A stretch of 64,000 nt of DNA from Euglena gracilis (lineage: Eukaryota; Euglenida; Euglenophyceae; Euglenales), in NCBI GenBank assembly GCA_039621445.1, contig CP154956.1, positions 18,561,428-18,625,427 on the forward strand, in the 5' to 3' direction. A program made the translations under genes and the position numbers. Positions within the stretch are counted from its first letter, which is position 1, and each line of letters opens with the position of its first letter. Below the pieces are notes generated by a model. It did not search any database, was not told the DNA's origin, and saw nothing but the letters and a program-made list of their open reading frames with translations. This document shows, one piece after another, positions 17,788-26,714 of the stretch.

Positions 17788-19526
17788 GGGTTTTCCTCCA
17801 CATCACCGCAAGTTCGGAGCCCGCCTCTACCCATCAGTCCGGGTCGTTGATCGGACATTACCCGAGGCTGTGCTGGGCCCCTGGGCGTGGCTCTGGAACC
17901 ATCAATGGGGAGTGCGGCTTCCGGTGGTGGTCGGCTGAGGAGGGTCTGCAGAAGTTGTTGGAGGTCCCTGGCGTCCTGCGTCGAGGTCTCCTCCAGTGGG
18001 CCTGCGGAGGGGGGCACCTGCGTTGTGGCCAACAGGAATCCCACCGCTCGTGTTGGGTCCGTGGACAGGTCAATGTCCATGTTTCCTGTCACTGGATCTC
18101 CAAAGGGGGCGGGTCCCGGGTTTGCCTCCACGTCGCCAAGCGTCAGGAGGTCATCGCCTCTGCCCGACCGGCAATGGCAATTTACGGCCAAAGCTTTTCT
18201 CCGTGCTGCGCCGAACAGACAGGAGAAGCGACGCTGCTTATCGGGCTTTTCTGCGCAAGGAGCATGGCATGCGGCCCTTGGGAGTCCCTGGACTGCAATT
18301 TGCTCCTGGCCCTGGAGGGCGGCAGAAGCATGAATCCGGCTTCCCGCCGCATTTCGGCGGGCCGGGAACCGCTTTTTCGGGTCCGCCGTCCTCGAAAACC
18401 CCCATGGTGGGCAGCGGATCGGGCCCCGCCGGGTCATCATGATGGAGGAACTGTGATTGCCGCTGCCGGGGGGCAGTGGTTCCCCGGAGCCACGGGACCT
18501 GAAAATCCGGCATGGCTTTTTCCGGCCGGCCAGGTTGTCCTTGCGCATCGACGGGGGGTCTGGTGTTAGTTCTGACGCAGCTGTCCTTTCTGTGGTACTC
18601 CGCGTAGAACCCTGCCTTGCTTTTGGCGAACAGCGAGTATGGCAGCGTCTCGTGCTTGTTGCGCGCAGTGTTCTTTGGCAGAGCGGCAGTGCCTCTGTTT
18701 TTTCCTCGACGTCACCCGACGCAGTGGCCAAGCAACACCTACACCGACATGCCGATGAGGAGAGGCGGAGCAGGAAGGCAGAGAGCCTGGGTTGGAAAGT
18801 TTGGAAATCGAGTCCACCAGAATTGTGGCATTGATGCTGCAAGCCGAACGTCCCGAGAACCTTCTGTTGGGTTAGTCCTCCAGGGCTGAAGTTCTGGGTT
18901 GACCCCTCAGGGGTTTCCCCCCCCGATGGCAACAAAGGGCTGGAATGATGAGCCGGTACTCCAGGGTTGAACTCCCGGGCTGTTACTGCGGGGCTGAATC
19001 CCTGGGCGAGTACTCCAGGGCTGAATTCCTGGGCCAACTCTCCAAGACAGACTGAGGAAGATTCTTCTGGGGGAGAACTGGTTGAACAGGATTTCCCAGA
19101 GCCAGGTACGAAGATGTAATGTCTGGGGTCTGGAGTGTTGGGTGGCTGCTGTAAATTCTTGGCTGACAAATGCTGCTGGCTGTTTGCAGCTCGCTGCATG
19201 TTTTTCCTTTTCACCATGTGCATTGGAATTTGGGAAATGCAAAACACATGGGCCAGGACAACATCGATGATGAGAATGTTCAGCATGATTGGGCAAGTTG
19301 TGCTTGTAGTGGTTGTGCCTGCTGCGGCTGCAGTGGGAGCCATTATGGGCTCGACCTCTGCTGCATCTTGCTTCAGCTCCTTGGGCTCCATGGTGAACAA
19401 CTCTCCTGGGGCTGGGTCTCCCAGGGCTTGGGCCATCGATGTCGATGTCGATGTCGATGTGCTGCTGCTGCTGGGTGGCTGGATCTCACCCTTCTTCTCC
19501 TGGGGCTGAGTCTCCCAGGGCTTCAT
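17529..19526 (-). CDS. Retroelement N-terminal frame with 2A-like motifs
   Basis: The first in-frame ATG is at 19526 (MKPWETQPQEKKGE); the frame stays open to 17529, although sense after the G12 tract (17776) is probably in the other frame. It holds a TSTSTSTS tract, nine-residue repeats of the form EFSPGVLAQ (about 19060-18950), a perfect 2A core GDVEANPGP (18137-18111), and a second core GDVEENPG (17807-17784) whose final Pro is replaced by Gly through G-run expansion. A weaker GDVEE near 18705 lacks NPGP. 2A sequences cause ribosome skipping and are known from the N-termini of several non-LTR elements. Here they would release leader peptides before the RT. Confidence 0.72.
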   Translation of the reverse strand: MKPWETQPQEKKGEIQPPSSSSTSTSTSTSMAQALGDPAPGELFTMEPKELKQDAAEVEPIMAPTAAAAGTTTTSTTCPIMLNILIIDVVLAHVFCISQIPMHMVKRKNMQRAANSQQHLSAKNLQQPPNTPDPRHYIFVPGSGKSCSTSSPPEESSSVCLGELAQEFSPGVLAQGFSPAVTAREFNPGVPAHHSSPLLPSGGETPEGSTQNFSPGGLTQQKVLGTFGLQHQCHNSGGLDFQTFQPRLSAFLLRLSSSACRCRCCLATASGDVEEKTEALPLCQRTLRATSTRRCHTRCSPKARQGSTRSTTERTAASELTPDPPSMRKDNLAGRKKPCRIFRSRGSGEPLPPGSGNHSSSIMMTRRGPIRCPPWGFSRTADPKKRFPARRNAAGSRIHASAALQGQEQIAVQGLPRAACHAPCAEKPDKQRRFSCLFGAARRKALAVNCHCRSGRGDDLLTLGDVEANPGPAPFGDPVTGNMDIDLSTDPTRAVGFLLATTQVPPSAGPLEETSTQDARDLQQLLQTLLSRPPPEAALPIDGSRATPRGPAQPRVMSDQRPGLMGRGGLRTCGDVEENPGGGGRERGGQNEAGRIAGRPTTMMTGPAQGQISPWPLTLMTRRRPLPRRRRPPLCRRRWTPMVPLCLLCPVADGKEHPSLSPALC
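17776..17787. repeat. 12-base homopolymer (C on + strand) causing a frameshift in the retroelement
   Basis: In element orientation the bases are GAA AAC CC then G12 then CCGAGAACG. The tract lies exactly where the Gly-Pro of a 2A motif would be. Confidence 0.85.
17784..17807 (-). other. Second 2A-type core, broken at the last residue (GDVEENPG-G)
   Basis: Preceded by GLRTC. The obligatory final Pro is lost because the codon after NPG is now GGG from the G12 tract. Confidence 0.75.
18111..18137 (-). other. 2A-type ribosome-skipping core GDVEANPGP
   Basis: Matches the D(V/I)ExNPGP consensus exactly, preceded by LLTL, the hydrophobic lead usual for 2A. Predicted separation between Gly and the last Pro. 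Confidence 0.8.
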
Positions 19527-19765
19527 GGGTGTCGTTGAAAACTCCGGGGTTTGTTGAAATCCCCCGGGTCGGTGAAGTTGTCGCTGCAAATGACTTCTCT
19601 CCACTTCTCACAGTAGTTGTCAAATCCACAATTCAGACCTTGGGGTTGCTTGCTTCTCGCAGTCGTCCTTCTGAACTTCAGACCCCACTCGGGGCTTTCA
19701 GGCCATGAGCACGTGTGGAGACGAAAAAAAATAGACACTCAGAAAGTGCTTGGGTTGGTCTCAAA

Positions 19766-20773
19766 ATCGCGATAGTGAACTTATTCCTAATTACTGTGGC
19801 TTTTCTGCTTGTGTTTTTTCGACATGTCACATGGCTGAGCCTTAGTGCTGGGGCTTCTTTGGCCTTATGCTGCTGGTTGCTGCAGAATTGACTTTAAGTC
19901 GGTGTGTTTCACTTGGTGTGAACTGTGTTTTATTTCTTGCCTTTTCTTTTTGTTTCTGTTAACAAAATAGCCCCAGAACAAAGGAAACCGAGGAACTTCG
20001 GTCTGTTTTTGCAATGCAGATTGTGCCAGTGTGCCAAATGTGAAAGGGATTTTGAAGATTTTAAAGATTTTCGGGCCACAGGTGGTGGCCAGTTTTTGGG
20101 CCACAGGTGTTGGCCAATTTTGGGCCAGATGTGGTCTGAAGTGAATAGAAAAAGGGAGAGGGAGGGGCTGCCAGCAAAGGAGCCCCGATGAGGCCATGCG
20201 GCGGACCCAACAGGGTGCCAATGGGGTCAGAGGGAAAGGAGGGCAGACGGAACACCCTTGGGATTGTGAAATGTTGGCAGAAAAAGGGGAAACTCTTTCG
20301 ACTGATAAATCAGAAACCACGAAAGACAAAAAAGGGGAATGGCCAGTTTTGGGCCAGATGGTGCCAGATTTTGACCAGAAACGTTTTATCCTGATTCTTT
20401 TTTTTTGAAACTTGTTTTTTTTGTTTCTTACATTCTTTTTTTGCTGTGCAACAAGTCCTCTTTGCTAAAAAATTGGGGGGGTGCAGTTTTGGAGTCTGGC
20501 AAATGGGTCAGTTTTGGAGGGTTTGTGCTGGCCAGTTTTGGAACCGATGGGTGGCCAGGTTTTGGGCCGGTTTTGTTGCCGATATTTTCTCGAGCAGGCG
20601 AACTAATGGCCACAAGTTTTTTGGGGCGCCGGAGCTCCTACGGGTTAAAGCCAACAGGCGGCTGTATTTCGGTACGAACATTCACCTGGGCGCACTTTGG
20701 CCCGGACGAACTTAGTCCCCCTCCCGTGCAGACAATTCATTCCTGATCCAGCCATCACTGCGTGCGGCATGCG
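19766..20773. other. No recognised gene (copy B)
   Basis: From the right target duplication onward. The last 850 bases match 4318-5165 of copy A. TGGCCAGTTTTGGGCCAG words; no protein family recognised. At 19815-19835 there is an inverted match to the retroelement 5' end words (TTTTTTCGACATGTCACATGG). Confidence 0.5.
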
Positions 20774-20915
20774 TATTGTTTGGTCTGGATAGCCGGGCGG
20801 CTAGCGACAGTGGCGTTCATCTGGACGGACGGCTGGACAGCCGGTATGTTGGTCGGCCAGGTTGGTCTGCCAAAAATAGGTTGGTCTGCCAGCCGGCTAA
20901 GTTGGTCCGGCCAAA
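20774..20915. repeat. GGACGG/GGTTGGTC cluster B4
   Basis: Copy of cluster A4 with one extra G in AGCCGGGCGG. Confidence 0.75.
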
Positions 20916-20927
20916 CGCCCCCGTCGT

Positions 20928-21215
20928 CCTTGCTGTGAAAGTTACCCTGGAAGCTTTGAAAGAGGCCACAAAGTTCGATGTGTTTTGTGAGGTTGTGGAA
21001 GGCGCCGCATGCAAAAGTGGCATTTGACCCAATCATTCCCCGAGCAAAGAAAGGCACTACAAGTTCTTCTCCGGAGCAGTACTTTTTTGGGAAGTCTTGA
21101 GGTCATTTTGAAGAACCTGGAAGAACGTTTCCTTTTGTCCCAGGCTTCAAACGGGCTGTTGTTTTTCATCGAAGTTGTCAATCCCGTCCACCAGTCATGT
21201 CAACCAGAAGTGTAA
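20928..21215 (+). pseudogene. hAT transposase fragment, copy B
   Basis: Copy of 5320-5607. Confidence 0.5.
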
Positions 21216-21221
21216 TAGTCG

Positions 21222-21800
21222 TTGGGGTGTGGGATTTCACAAAATTCCTCGGTCGTCGATCTAATACAATCCTTGAAAAACCTTTGCCAGTCTGTGGAAC
21301 GCCAACTGGTCTGTGAATCATTTGCTCACAAAAAAAGCAGCTTGCAACCAAACCTTGTGTTGGACATCGAGAATTTTTTGGTTTCTGGGGACTCGGACTT
21401 TTACGGTGATGATTTGGATCAGCCAACGTCTTTGCAGTTTGAACAGAAGATGCTGATGCACATCTCCAAGGAGAGAGGCCAGGAAATCCGGACTTCGGCG
21501 ACGTCGTTTCGTTCCTTCGAGATGTCCCTGGGTTCCGGTGATTTTTGTCATTTGCAAATTTGCATTTCGCATTCAGCAAAGCTTTCCCTCACTTCAACAA
21601 GCTTGCCAAAATTTGATGTTCCCAGGTTTTGTGGAAAATGGGCTACAGAAAAATGTGTGTGTCAGTTCGATGGTTCAGAAACTGCGTTGTGGCAAATTCG
21701 CCAAAGGTCACTGTGGCTGGCAATTCGTGCAATTTTGCCGTTGGTTGTTGCATTGGTGCGGCTGTGTCTGGCCATCCCTGTCTCCACTGCGACTGCTGAG
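21222..21800 (+). pseudogene. hAT transposase C-terminal part, copy B
   Basis: Copy of 5614-6192, ending STATAE at the same inserted element, so the insertion predates the duplication. Confidence 0.75.
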
Positions 21801-22345
21801 GGGGTGTCTCCCCCGCGTCCCCCCCGCGTCCCCCCCCGCGTCCCCCCCGCGTCCCACTTTGGAACCAAAATTTTGCTCTCGAGACAGCCAAATTCAGGAG
21901 GCTGATTCCTAATTTCAGGCAAATTTGAGGTTGGTGATTCCCAATTTGGTGTGGGTGATTCCTAATTTGCGGTGGGTGATTCCTAATTTGGGGTGGGTTA
22001 GTCCTAATTTGTTGTGGTAGAATCATAATTTGACTGAATTTTTCTCGCGGTAAATTCCTAATTTCGCTATCCCAAAAATGGCGTCTCCCCCGCGTCCCCC
22101 CCCCGCGTCCCCATTGTAAATAACTAAAAACACACCCCTCCTGAAATCGCAACCAAGAGGAATTTTGTTGCACCTTGGCTCGGAACCATCCAAAAAGTGT
22201 GGTTTTTTTCAAAACACAAAACAGGGAAACATGGGAAAGCCTCCATATTCAAATGCATTTTTTTTGAAAATATTCTGAAGCAAAAAGAAAATCATTTCTT
22301 TCCATTCCCATGCTGGCAAAGCCGTGCTTGGCTCCCAGACACCCC
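21801..22345. mobile_element. GGGGTGTCT element, copy B, interrupted by an inverted flank copy
   Basis: Left part 21801-22112 and the terminal CAGACACCCC (22336-22345) match 6193-6536. Between them sits 22113-22332, an inverted copy of 22403-22623. TSD CTGAG at 21796-21800 and 22346-22350. Confidence 0.85.
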
Positions 22346-22623
22346 CTGAGCGTTCTTTTTCCTCTCTCCGCCGTCTAAAAACTTATCTCCGTTCCACCAT
22401 TGGCCAAGCACGGCTTTGCCAGCATGGGAATGGAAAGAAATGATTTTCTTTTTGCTTCAGAATATTTTCAAAAAAAATGCATTTGAATATGGAGGCTTTC
22501 CCATGTTTCCCTGTTTTGTGTTTTGAAAAAAAACCACACTTTTTGGATGGTTCCGAGCCAAGGTGCAACAAAATTCCTCTTGGTTGCGATTTCAGGAGGG
22601 GTGTATTTTTAGTTATTTACAAT
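22113..22623. repeat. 220-bp inverted repeat with 70-bp spacer
   Basis: Left arm 22113-22332 and right arm 22403-22623 are reverse complements with about two differences. The spacer holds the element end and the RSFSSLRR codons. The right arm is the original flank, since copy A has it at 6597-6707 and 7913-8022; the left arm is the new one. Typical product of a template-switch or fold-back event. Confidence 0.9.
22351..22443 (+). pseudogene. hAT dimerisation motif, distal half, copy B
   Basis: Copy of 6542-6634 (RSFSSLRRLKTYLR). It lies partly in the spacer and partly in the right arm of the inverted repeat. Confidence 0.8.
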
Positions 22624-22625
22624 GC

Positions 22626-22687
22626 GCACTCAACCACTTGGCCTTATAAACGTTATAAACGTTACAAATGGCCAAGTGGTTGAGTGC
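22626..22687. repeat. 18-bp inverted repeat GCACTCAACCACTTGGCC
   Basis: Arms GCACTCAACCACTTGGCC and its complement are separated by ATAAACGTTATAAACGTTAC-type spacer. It marks the right end of homology between copies A and B. Confidence 0.8.
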
Positions 22688-22737
22688 AGCGATGATCATG
22701 GAAATATCTCTCCAATCGGTGGCACAGGGTGGCCAAG
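22660..22737 (-). pseudogene. hAT-2 transposase piece downstream of inserted element
   Basis: On the - strand, removal of the 22738-23165 element and its 3-bp duplication gives LLSKDLATLCHRLERYFHDH across the join, an uninterrupted continuation of the hAT frame at 23166. Confidence 0.6.
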
Positions 22738-23165
22738 GGAGGTTAGGCAGGGGTGGGGGGTGCTGTGGACCCCCCGGTGAAGTTCACCAGTGAACATTCA
22801 CCGGGGGGGGGGGGGGGGGGGGAACTTTCGGCGGTGAAGTTCACCGGTGAACTTCACCGTTTTGATGGTTGGGGGTGAAATTTTCATGGGTGAAATTTTG
22901 CTCCTTTCCTCTCAAAATGGTCATTTTGAGGTTGATGCTTCATGGAATTTTATCGAAATTTCCGAAAACTTGCCCAAAATACCATTTTTGGCCAGTTTTG
23001 GCCAAAAAAGTGCTCTCTTGGTGAACTTCACCGGTGAAGTTCACCGATGGGTTAGGCAGAGGGGGGGAGGGGGTCTGGGACCCCCCGGTGAACTTTCAAA
23101 CGGTGAACTTCACCATAGGGGGGGGGGAGGGGGTCAAAATGACCAAAGTCTACTGCCTGATCTCC
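22738..23165. mobile_element. 428-bp TIR element with 3-bp TSD (GGAGGTTAGGCAG family), copy 1
   Basis: Ends GGAGGTTAGGCAG and CTGCCTGATCTCC, flanked by AAG on both sides. It contains the perfect palindrome GGTGAAGTTCACC plus inverse near both ends and long G runs. No transposase. The 3-bp duplication would fit PIF/Harbinger-like or CACTA-like insertion. Confidence 0.82.
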
Positions 23166-23864
23166 AAGTCCTTGCTCAACAGCTCTGCTGCGTGGGCCCA
23201 GCAGTTCAGAGTGTTCACGGCTCCTGGGATGTTGCGGGCGTTGTCCGCACTGGTAGCCACCACTTTGCAACCCGCAGATAGAAGATCGCGTGCACAGCCC
23301 TGACCAAAGATGAGAAATTGGATCGCCCGATTACAAATGGCACACCTCCAGACATTCATGCAACTGTTCTGTTGTCGCACAGGTGGTCATACGATGGAAG
23401 CGGATCAACACGGGATGCAGCGATGGATTCAGTGGCTTGGCAGTCACGGCGATGCACTCACACTTGTTGTAGTCCTCCCACCCATCGATCATCAAAGACA
23501 CACTCTCCACTTGTTGTAGAAAGGAATAAACTTTGTCCTTCAGGCTGTGGTACAGGCCGTCCACTCGTCTTTGCAATGTCCTTCGGGACGGCACCTGAAC
23601 CTCTGGCCGCAAATACCTTCAGCAGATTCTGCATCTCCATACTGGTCGCGGCAGAGAACGACAGTCCATACTGCACTTGCAGCATCGCCAGGAGGCTAGT
23701 TGTCCGCTCCTACTGGGAGGGACCAAATGATCGGTCGGTGTAGTGTGTTTTAATGCCAAGTGCTCTTTCATTCTTGTTATATTGAAGACACTTTCCCAGG
23801 GGTAGTGCTTGCATCTTACACTCAGCGCCTTCAACTGCTTGTCCTTGTGAGGACATCGAAATCG
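23166..23864 (-). pseudogene. hAT-2 transposase (BED finger plus catalytic core), decayed
   Basis: Unrelated to the ZMYM1-like copy. On the - strand: a BED-like finger (VRCKHYPWESVFNITRMKEH, then LALKH) from 23864, then VQYGLSFSAATSMEMQNLLK, then after a shift SRRTLQRRVDGLYHSLKDKV and VSLMIDGWEDYNKCECIAVT (hAT DGW block), then after another shift TSADNARNIPGAVNTLNCWA and HAAELLSKD (the tDNa.N and CxAH blocks). Two or more frameshifts, and elements are inserted at 22738 and 23873. Confident as hAT superfamily. Confidence 0.8.
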
Positions 23865-23872
23865 TTCCCATA

Positions 23873-24038
23873 CCCCCCCCTTATTGTCCCCCCCCCTTAT
23901 TGTCCCTGGGCCCCGGCCGACGGGGGATTTTTTTGGCCCGGCCAATGAAAATTCCTTTGGTACCCCCTTATTGTCCCCCCCCCTTATTGTCCGGTCGGGC
24001 TTCCTGGGGAGAGGTCGGTGGGACAATAAGGGGGGGGG
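23873..24038. mobile_element. TA-flanked poly-C element, private word TTATTGTCCCC
   Basis: Ends CCCCCCCCCTTATTGTCCC and complement, with TA just outside (23871-23872 and 24039-24040). Two internal inverted copies of the word. Interrupts the hAT-2 N-terminus. Confidence 0.75.
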
Positions 24039-24102
24039 TATGTATGAATAGGCCTCTTGGGCATTTCCTAGTAGGATTCTCCCATTTTTTTCAACGAAAA
24101 TA

Positions 24103-24272
24103 CCATGCCCCCCCATATTGTACCCCCCCCTGGGAGCCATTTTTTGGGGGGGGTACATTATGGGGGGGTACAATATGCAGACCCGTGAACCGTCAAAAAA
24201 AGACCTGTAATTTTCTTCATGAGGAAATTGGGGGGGTACATTATGGGGGTGGTACAATATGGGGGGGCATGG
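24103..24272. mobile_element. TA-flanked CCATGCCCC element, private word ATATTGTACCCC
   Basis: CCATGCCCCCCC to GGGGGGGCATGG with TA outside both ends. Word copies ATATTGTACCCCC and GGTACATTATGG inside. Confidence 0.75.
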
Positions 24273-24477
24273 TATTGAAAAATTTGAAAATTTTCAAATT
24301 ATCTGAAAAAATAAAAACGTGAAATTTGCCCAGTTTTGTAGGAAGGCCTTTTGGTGGGGGGTTGACCCCCCCACCACCACGTTTTCAACAATCGCAGGGA
24401 AATGGGTATTTTGGTTTTTTTGGAAAAAACGACAAAATGTTGGATTTTTTTTTTTGTGAAAGACCGATGGAGGTTAG

Positions 24478-24899
24478 CATAGCTGGCACTTCGTTTAAAA
24501 CGAAGTCAAAAAAAACACGTTTTTTTAAAAAAAAACATGTTTTTTTTAAAAAAAACAAAAAAACGCCATTGAGGGTCCAGGGCAAAAAAAATTTTTTGCC
24601 TTTAATTTTAGCTTTTTTTGCCCATCCTCGGTCAGAGAAAGACACCAAATGGGACGTTTCAAGTTGAAACATCCCAAAATGGCAGAAAAAATGCCCTATT
24701 TTGACCATTCTTGTTGAAGACAACAAAAATTATTGGGTTTCAAGTCATTTGAGCTAAGATTGGTTCACCTTTGCGATCAAAGGCAAAATTTGGACCATCA
24801 TTTTCCCCTTTGTTTTTTTGCCGTTTTTTTGCCCGTTTTTTTTAATAAAAAACAAAAAAAAACGTTTTTTTAAAAAAAACAAAAAAAACGCCAGCTATG
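24478..24899. mobile_element. hAT-type MITE, ends CATAGCTGGC, 8-bp TSD
   Basis: TIR CATAGCTGGC/GCCAGCTATG flanked by GAGGTTAG at 24470-24477 and 24900-24907. Subterminal CGTTTTTTTAAAAAAAAC blocks fold on themselves. No coding region. Confidence 0.88.
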
Positions 24900-25012
24900 G
24901 AGGTTAGGCAGGGGGGGGCTGTGAGCCCCCCCCCCCCCCCGGTGAAGTTCACTATGTGCCCCCGGTGAAGTTCACCGGTGAACATTCACCGGGGGGAGGG
25001 GGGGGTACTTTC

Positions 25013-25467
25013 AAGGCTGGATTGAGGTTGAGGTATTGAGGTTGAGATTGAGGTTGAGGTTGAGGTTTTCCAACCTCCATCTTTCCTCAATGTCACCTCA
25101 ATGCGAAAATCCAAAGGAATACGACTCAACAACAAAGAGAATCGAAAAAGAGTGTTACAAAGAGAGGCAAATTACCTGGATTTTTTCAAAAATTTTGCAA
25201 TTGGTCACTTATTTCAAGTTTTTAATCAGCGCCCCACTACTTTTTCTTGTTTCCACCCACACCACATATGTTGTAAATTGTCATAAAAACTGTCAAAATT
25301 GCCTTTGAGGAAGGTTTTAGAAGAGGACATGGTCCAATCCATGCTTTTTGTGAGTTCATTTTTTTGAATTTTGGACATTGAGGTAACATTGAGGTTGAGG
25401 TTGAGGTTGAGGTCGTTGACATTGAGGTTGAACTTTTTTTGAAAACCTCAACCTCAATCCCGCCCTG
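25013..25467. mobile_element. hAT-type MITE with GAGGTT ends, 8-bp TSD
   Basis: Left end AAGGCTGGATTGAGGTTGAG and right-end complement CAGGGCGGGATTGAGGTTG, flanked by GTACTTTC at 25005-25012 and 25468-25475. The related site in copy 1 of the host element (ACTTTCGGCGG at 22825) is unoccupied. GAGGTT hexamer arrays at both ends. Confidence 0.88.
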
Positions 25468-26049
25468 GTACTTTCGGCGGTGAAGTTCACCGGTGAAGTT
25501 CACCGGTGAACTTCACCGTTTTGATGGTTGGGGGTGAAATTTTCATGGGTGAAATTTTGCTCCTTTCCTCTCAAAATGGTCATTTTGAGGTTGATGCTTC
25601 ATGGAATTTTATCGAAATTTCCGAAAACTTGCCCAAAATAACATTTTTGGCCAGTTTTGGCCAAAAAAGTGCTCTCTTGGTGAACTTCACCGGTGAAGTT
25701 CACCGATGGGTTAGGCAGAGGGGGGGGGGGGAGGGGGTCTGGGACCCCCCCGGTGAACTTTCAAACGGTGAACTTCACCATAGGGGGGGGGGAGTGGGGT
25801 CAAAATGACCAAAGTCTACTGCCTGATCTCCGATGTTTTTCACAAGAAATCTCAAAAAAAGCCACATAAGAACCCTCGAAGCAACATGGGAGTGAACAAT
25901 TTTGTTTGAAGGTGACTGCTTCCAAGGGGAAAATTGATGAGTGTATGAACTCAGAAACCAGATAGTCCCCCGGGATTTCCTCTGCAGTCTAGCCACATGA
26001 AAATTGTAACCGAACATTGAAGATCTAAAACTCTGAACTTTCAAGGTGA

Positions 26050-26376
26050 ATGAAGATTGGAAGATGGCAAAAAGGACCCATCAAATTCAAACATCAGCTT
26101 GCACCAAAGAAATCACCACCAATCACGCGAATGACTGCAAATAATTTCAGAACAGCACATGATGGTTTTCAGGAAAATGAAAACTTTCATGTACTGTTCT
26201 GGCTGGTGCACAAAACCGAACAAATGGAAGGGTCTGCAAGACAGCAGCACGTGATCCTGTTGCTCACCCCTGAGACGTACATGGAGATATTTCCAGACTA
26301 TGTAATAAAAAAGCACCTGGGGATGATGCCCATGATGATACCTATGATACATGATGATGGTATGAGGGGACACGAA
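26050..26376 (+). CDS. Unrecognised open stretch, possible exon
   Basis: Open for about 110 codons with mixed composition (FHVLFWLVHKTEQMEGSARQ, VILLLTPETYMEIFPDYVIK) and low repeat content. No family recognised, no flanking splice evidence weighed. It runs into AT-rich word repeats downstream. Confidence 0.25.
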
Positions 26377-26714
26377 ATTAGGAATTTGCCTCTCAAAATT
26401 CTGACCTGGCACACCAAATTAGGCATTTGCCACCCAAAGTTAGCTAAACAAAAGGCCCGGCTTCCGTCAACCTCACCAATTCCGAATCTTGAGGACCAAA
26501 TTCTCGATTTCATGTGTAAATTCCTAATTTTCAGTGGCAATTGCCTAATTTCGGGTGTAAAAGTGCTGAGATTTGTCTGGTAATCCTTAGTTTGGTGTGC
26601 CCAATTTTGAGTGGCAAATTCCTTATTGACAAAAGCTTAATTTTTAGCGGGAATGCCGAATTTTTGGGGGGAATATCCAAATTTGGGGTTGCAAATGCCC
26701 AATTGTGGGTGTTA

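Larger units (their letters stand above)
14033..19752 (-). mobile_element. Non-LTR retrotransposon with restriction-like endonuclease, near full length
   Basis: Flanked by 13-bp direct repeats GGTTGGTCTCAAA at 14020-14032 and 19753-19765. On the - strand the order is a 5' leader, a long frame with 2A-like motifs (19526 to 17776), a continuation (17787-17092), and a reverse transcriptase with zinc finger and PD-(D/E)XK-type nuclease (17091-14407). A 3' UTR of about 370 bases holds two copies of a hairpin motif. Only two lesions interrupt what looks like one polyprotein: a 12-G run at 17776-17787 and an in-frame TGA at 17092-17094. Lack of an APE domain and presence of a C-terminal nuclease place it with the R2/NeSL/HERO-type group, clade unassigned. 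Confidence 0.88.
10416..22661 (+). repeat. Segmental duplication, copy B
   Basis: Direct copy of 1-8057. It retains the full retrotransposon (14033-19752) missing from copy A. It also has an inverted copy of its own flank inserted at 22113-22332. Homology to copy A ends near ATAAACGTTATAA at about 22660. Confidence 0.93.
24469..25831. mobile_element. GGAGGTTAGGCAG element, copy 2, holding two nested MITEs
   Basis: Same ends as 22738-23165 and flanked by GAT (24466-24468 and 25832-25834). Removing the two nested insertions leaves about 470 bp, close to copy 1. Shows three rounds of insertion in order. Confidence 0.82.

Noticed and set aside
17505-18569. 354-codon + strand frame
   Set aside because: Antisense to the retroelement leader frame that carries the 2A motifs; no motif of its own.
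18690-18730. A third 2A motif (SGDVEEKTEA)
   Set aside because: Has GDVEE but lacks the obligatory NPGP, and no single simple tract explains the loss, so it is not called.
22663-22720. A-box-like TGGCCAAGTGGTTGAG resembling tRNA-Leu/Ser
   Set aside because: No B box or acceptor stem at a suitable distance. The stretch is the end of the hAT-2 coding remnant and an 18-bp inverted repeat.
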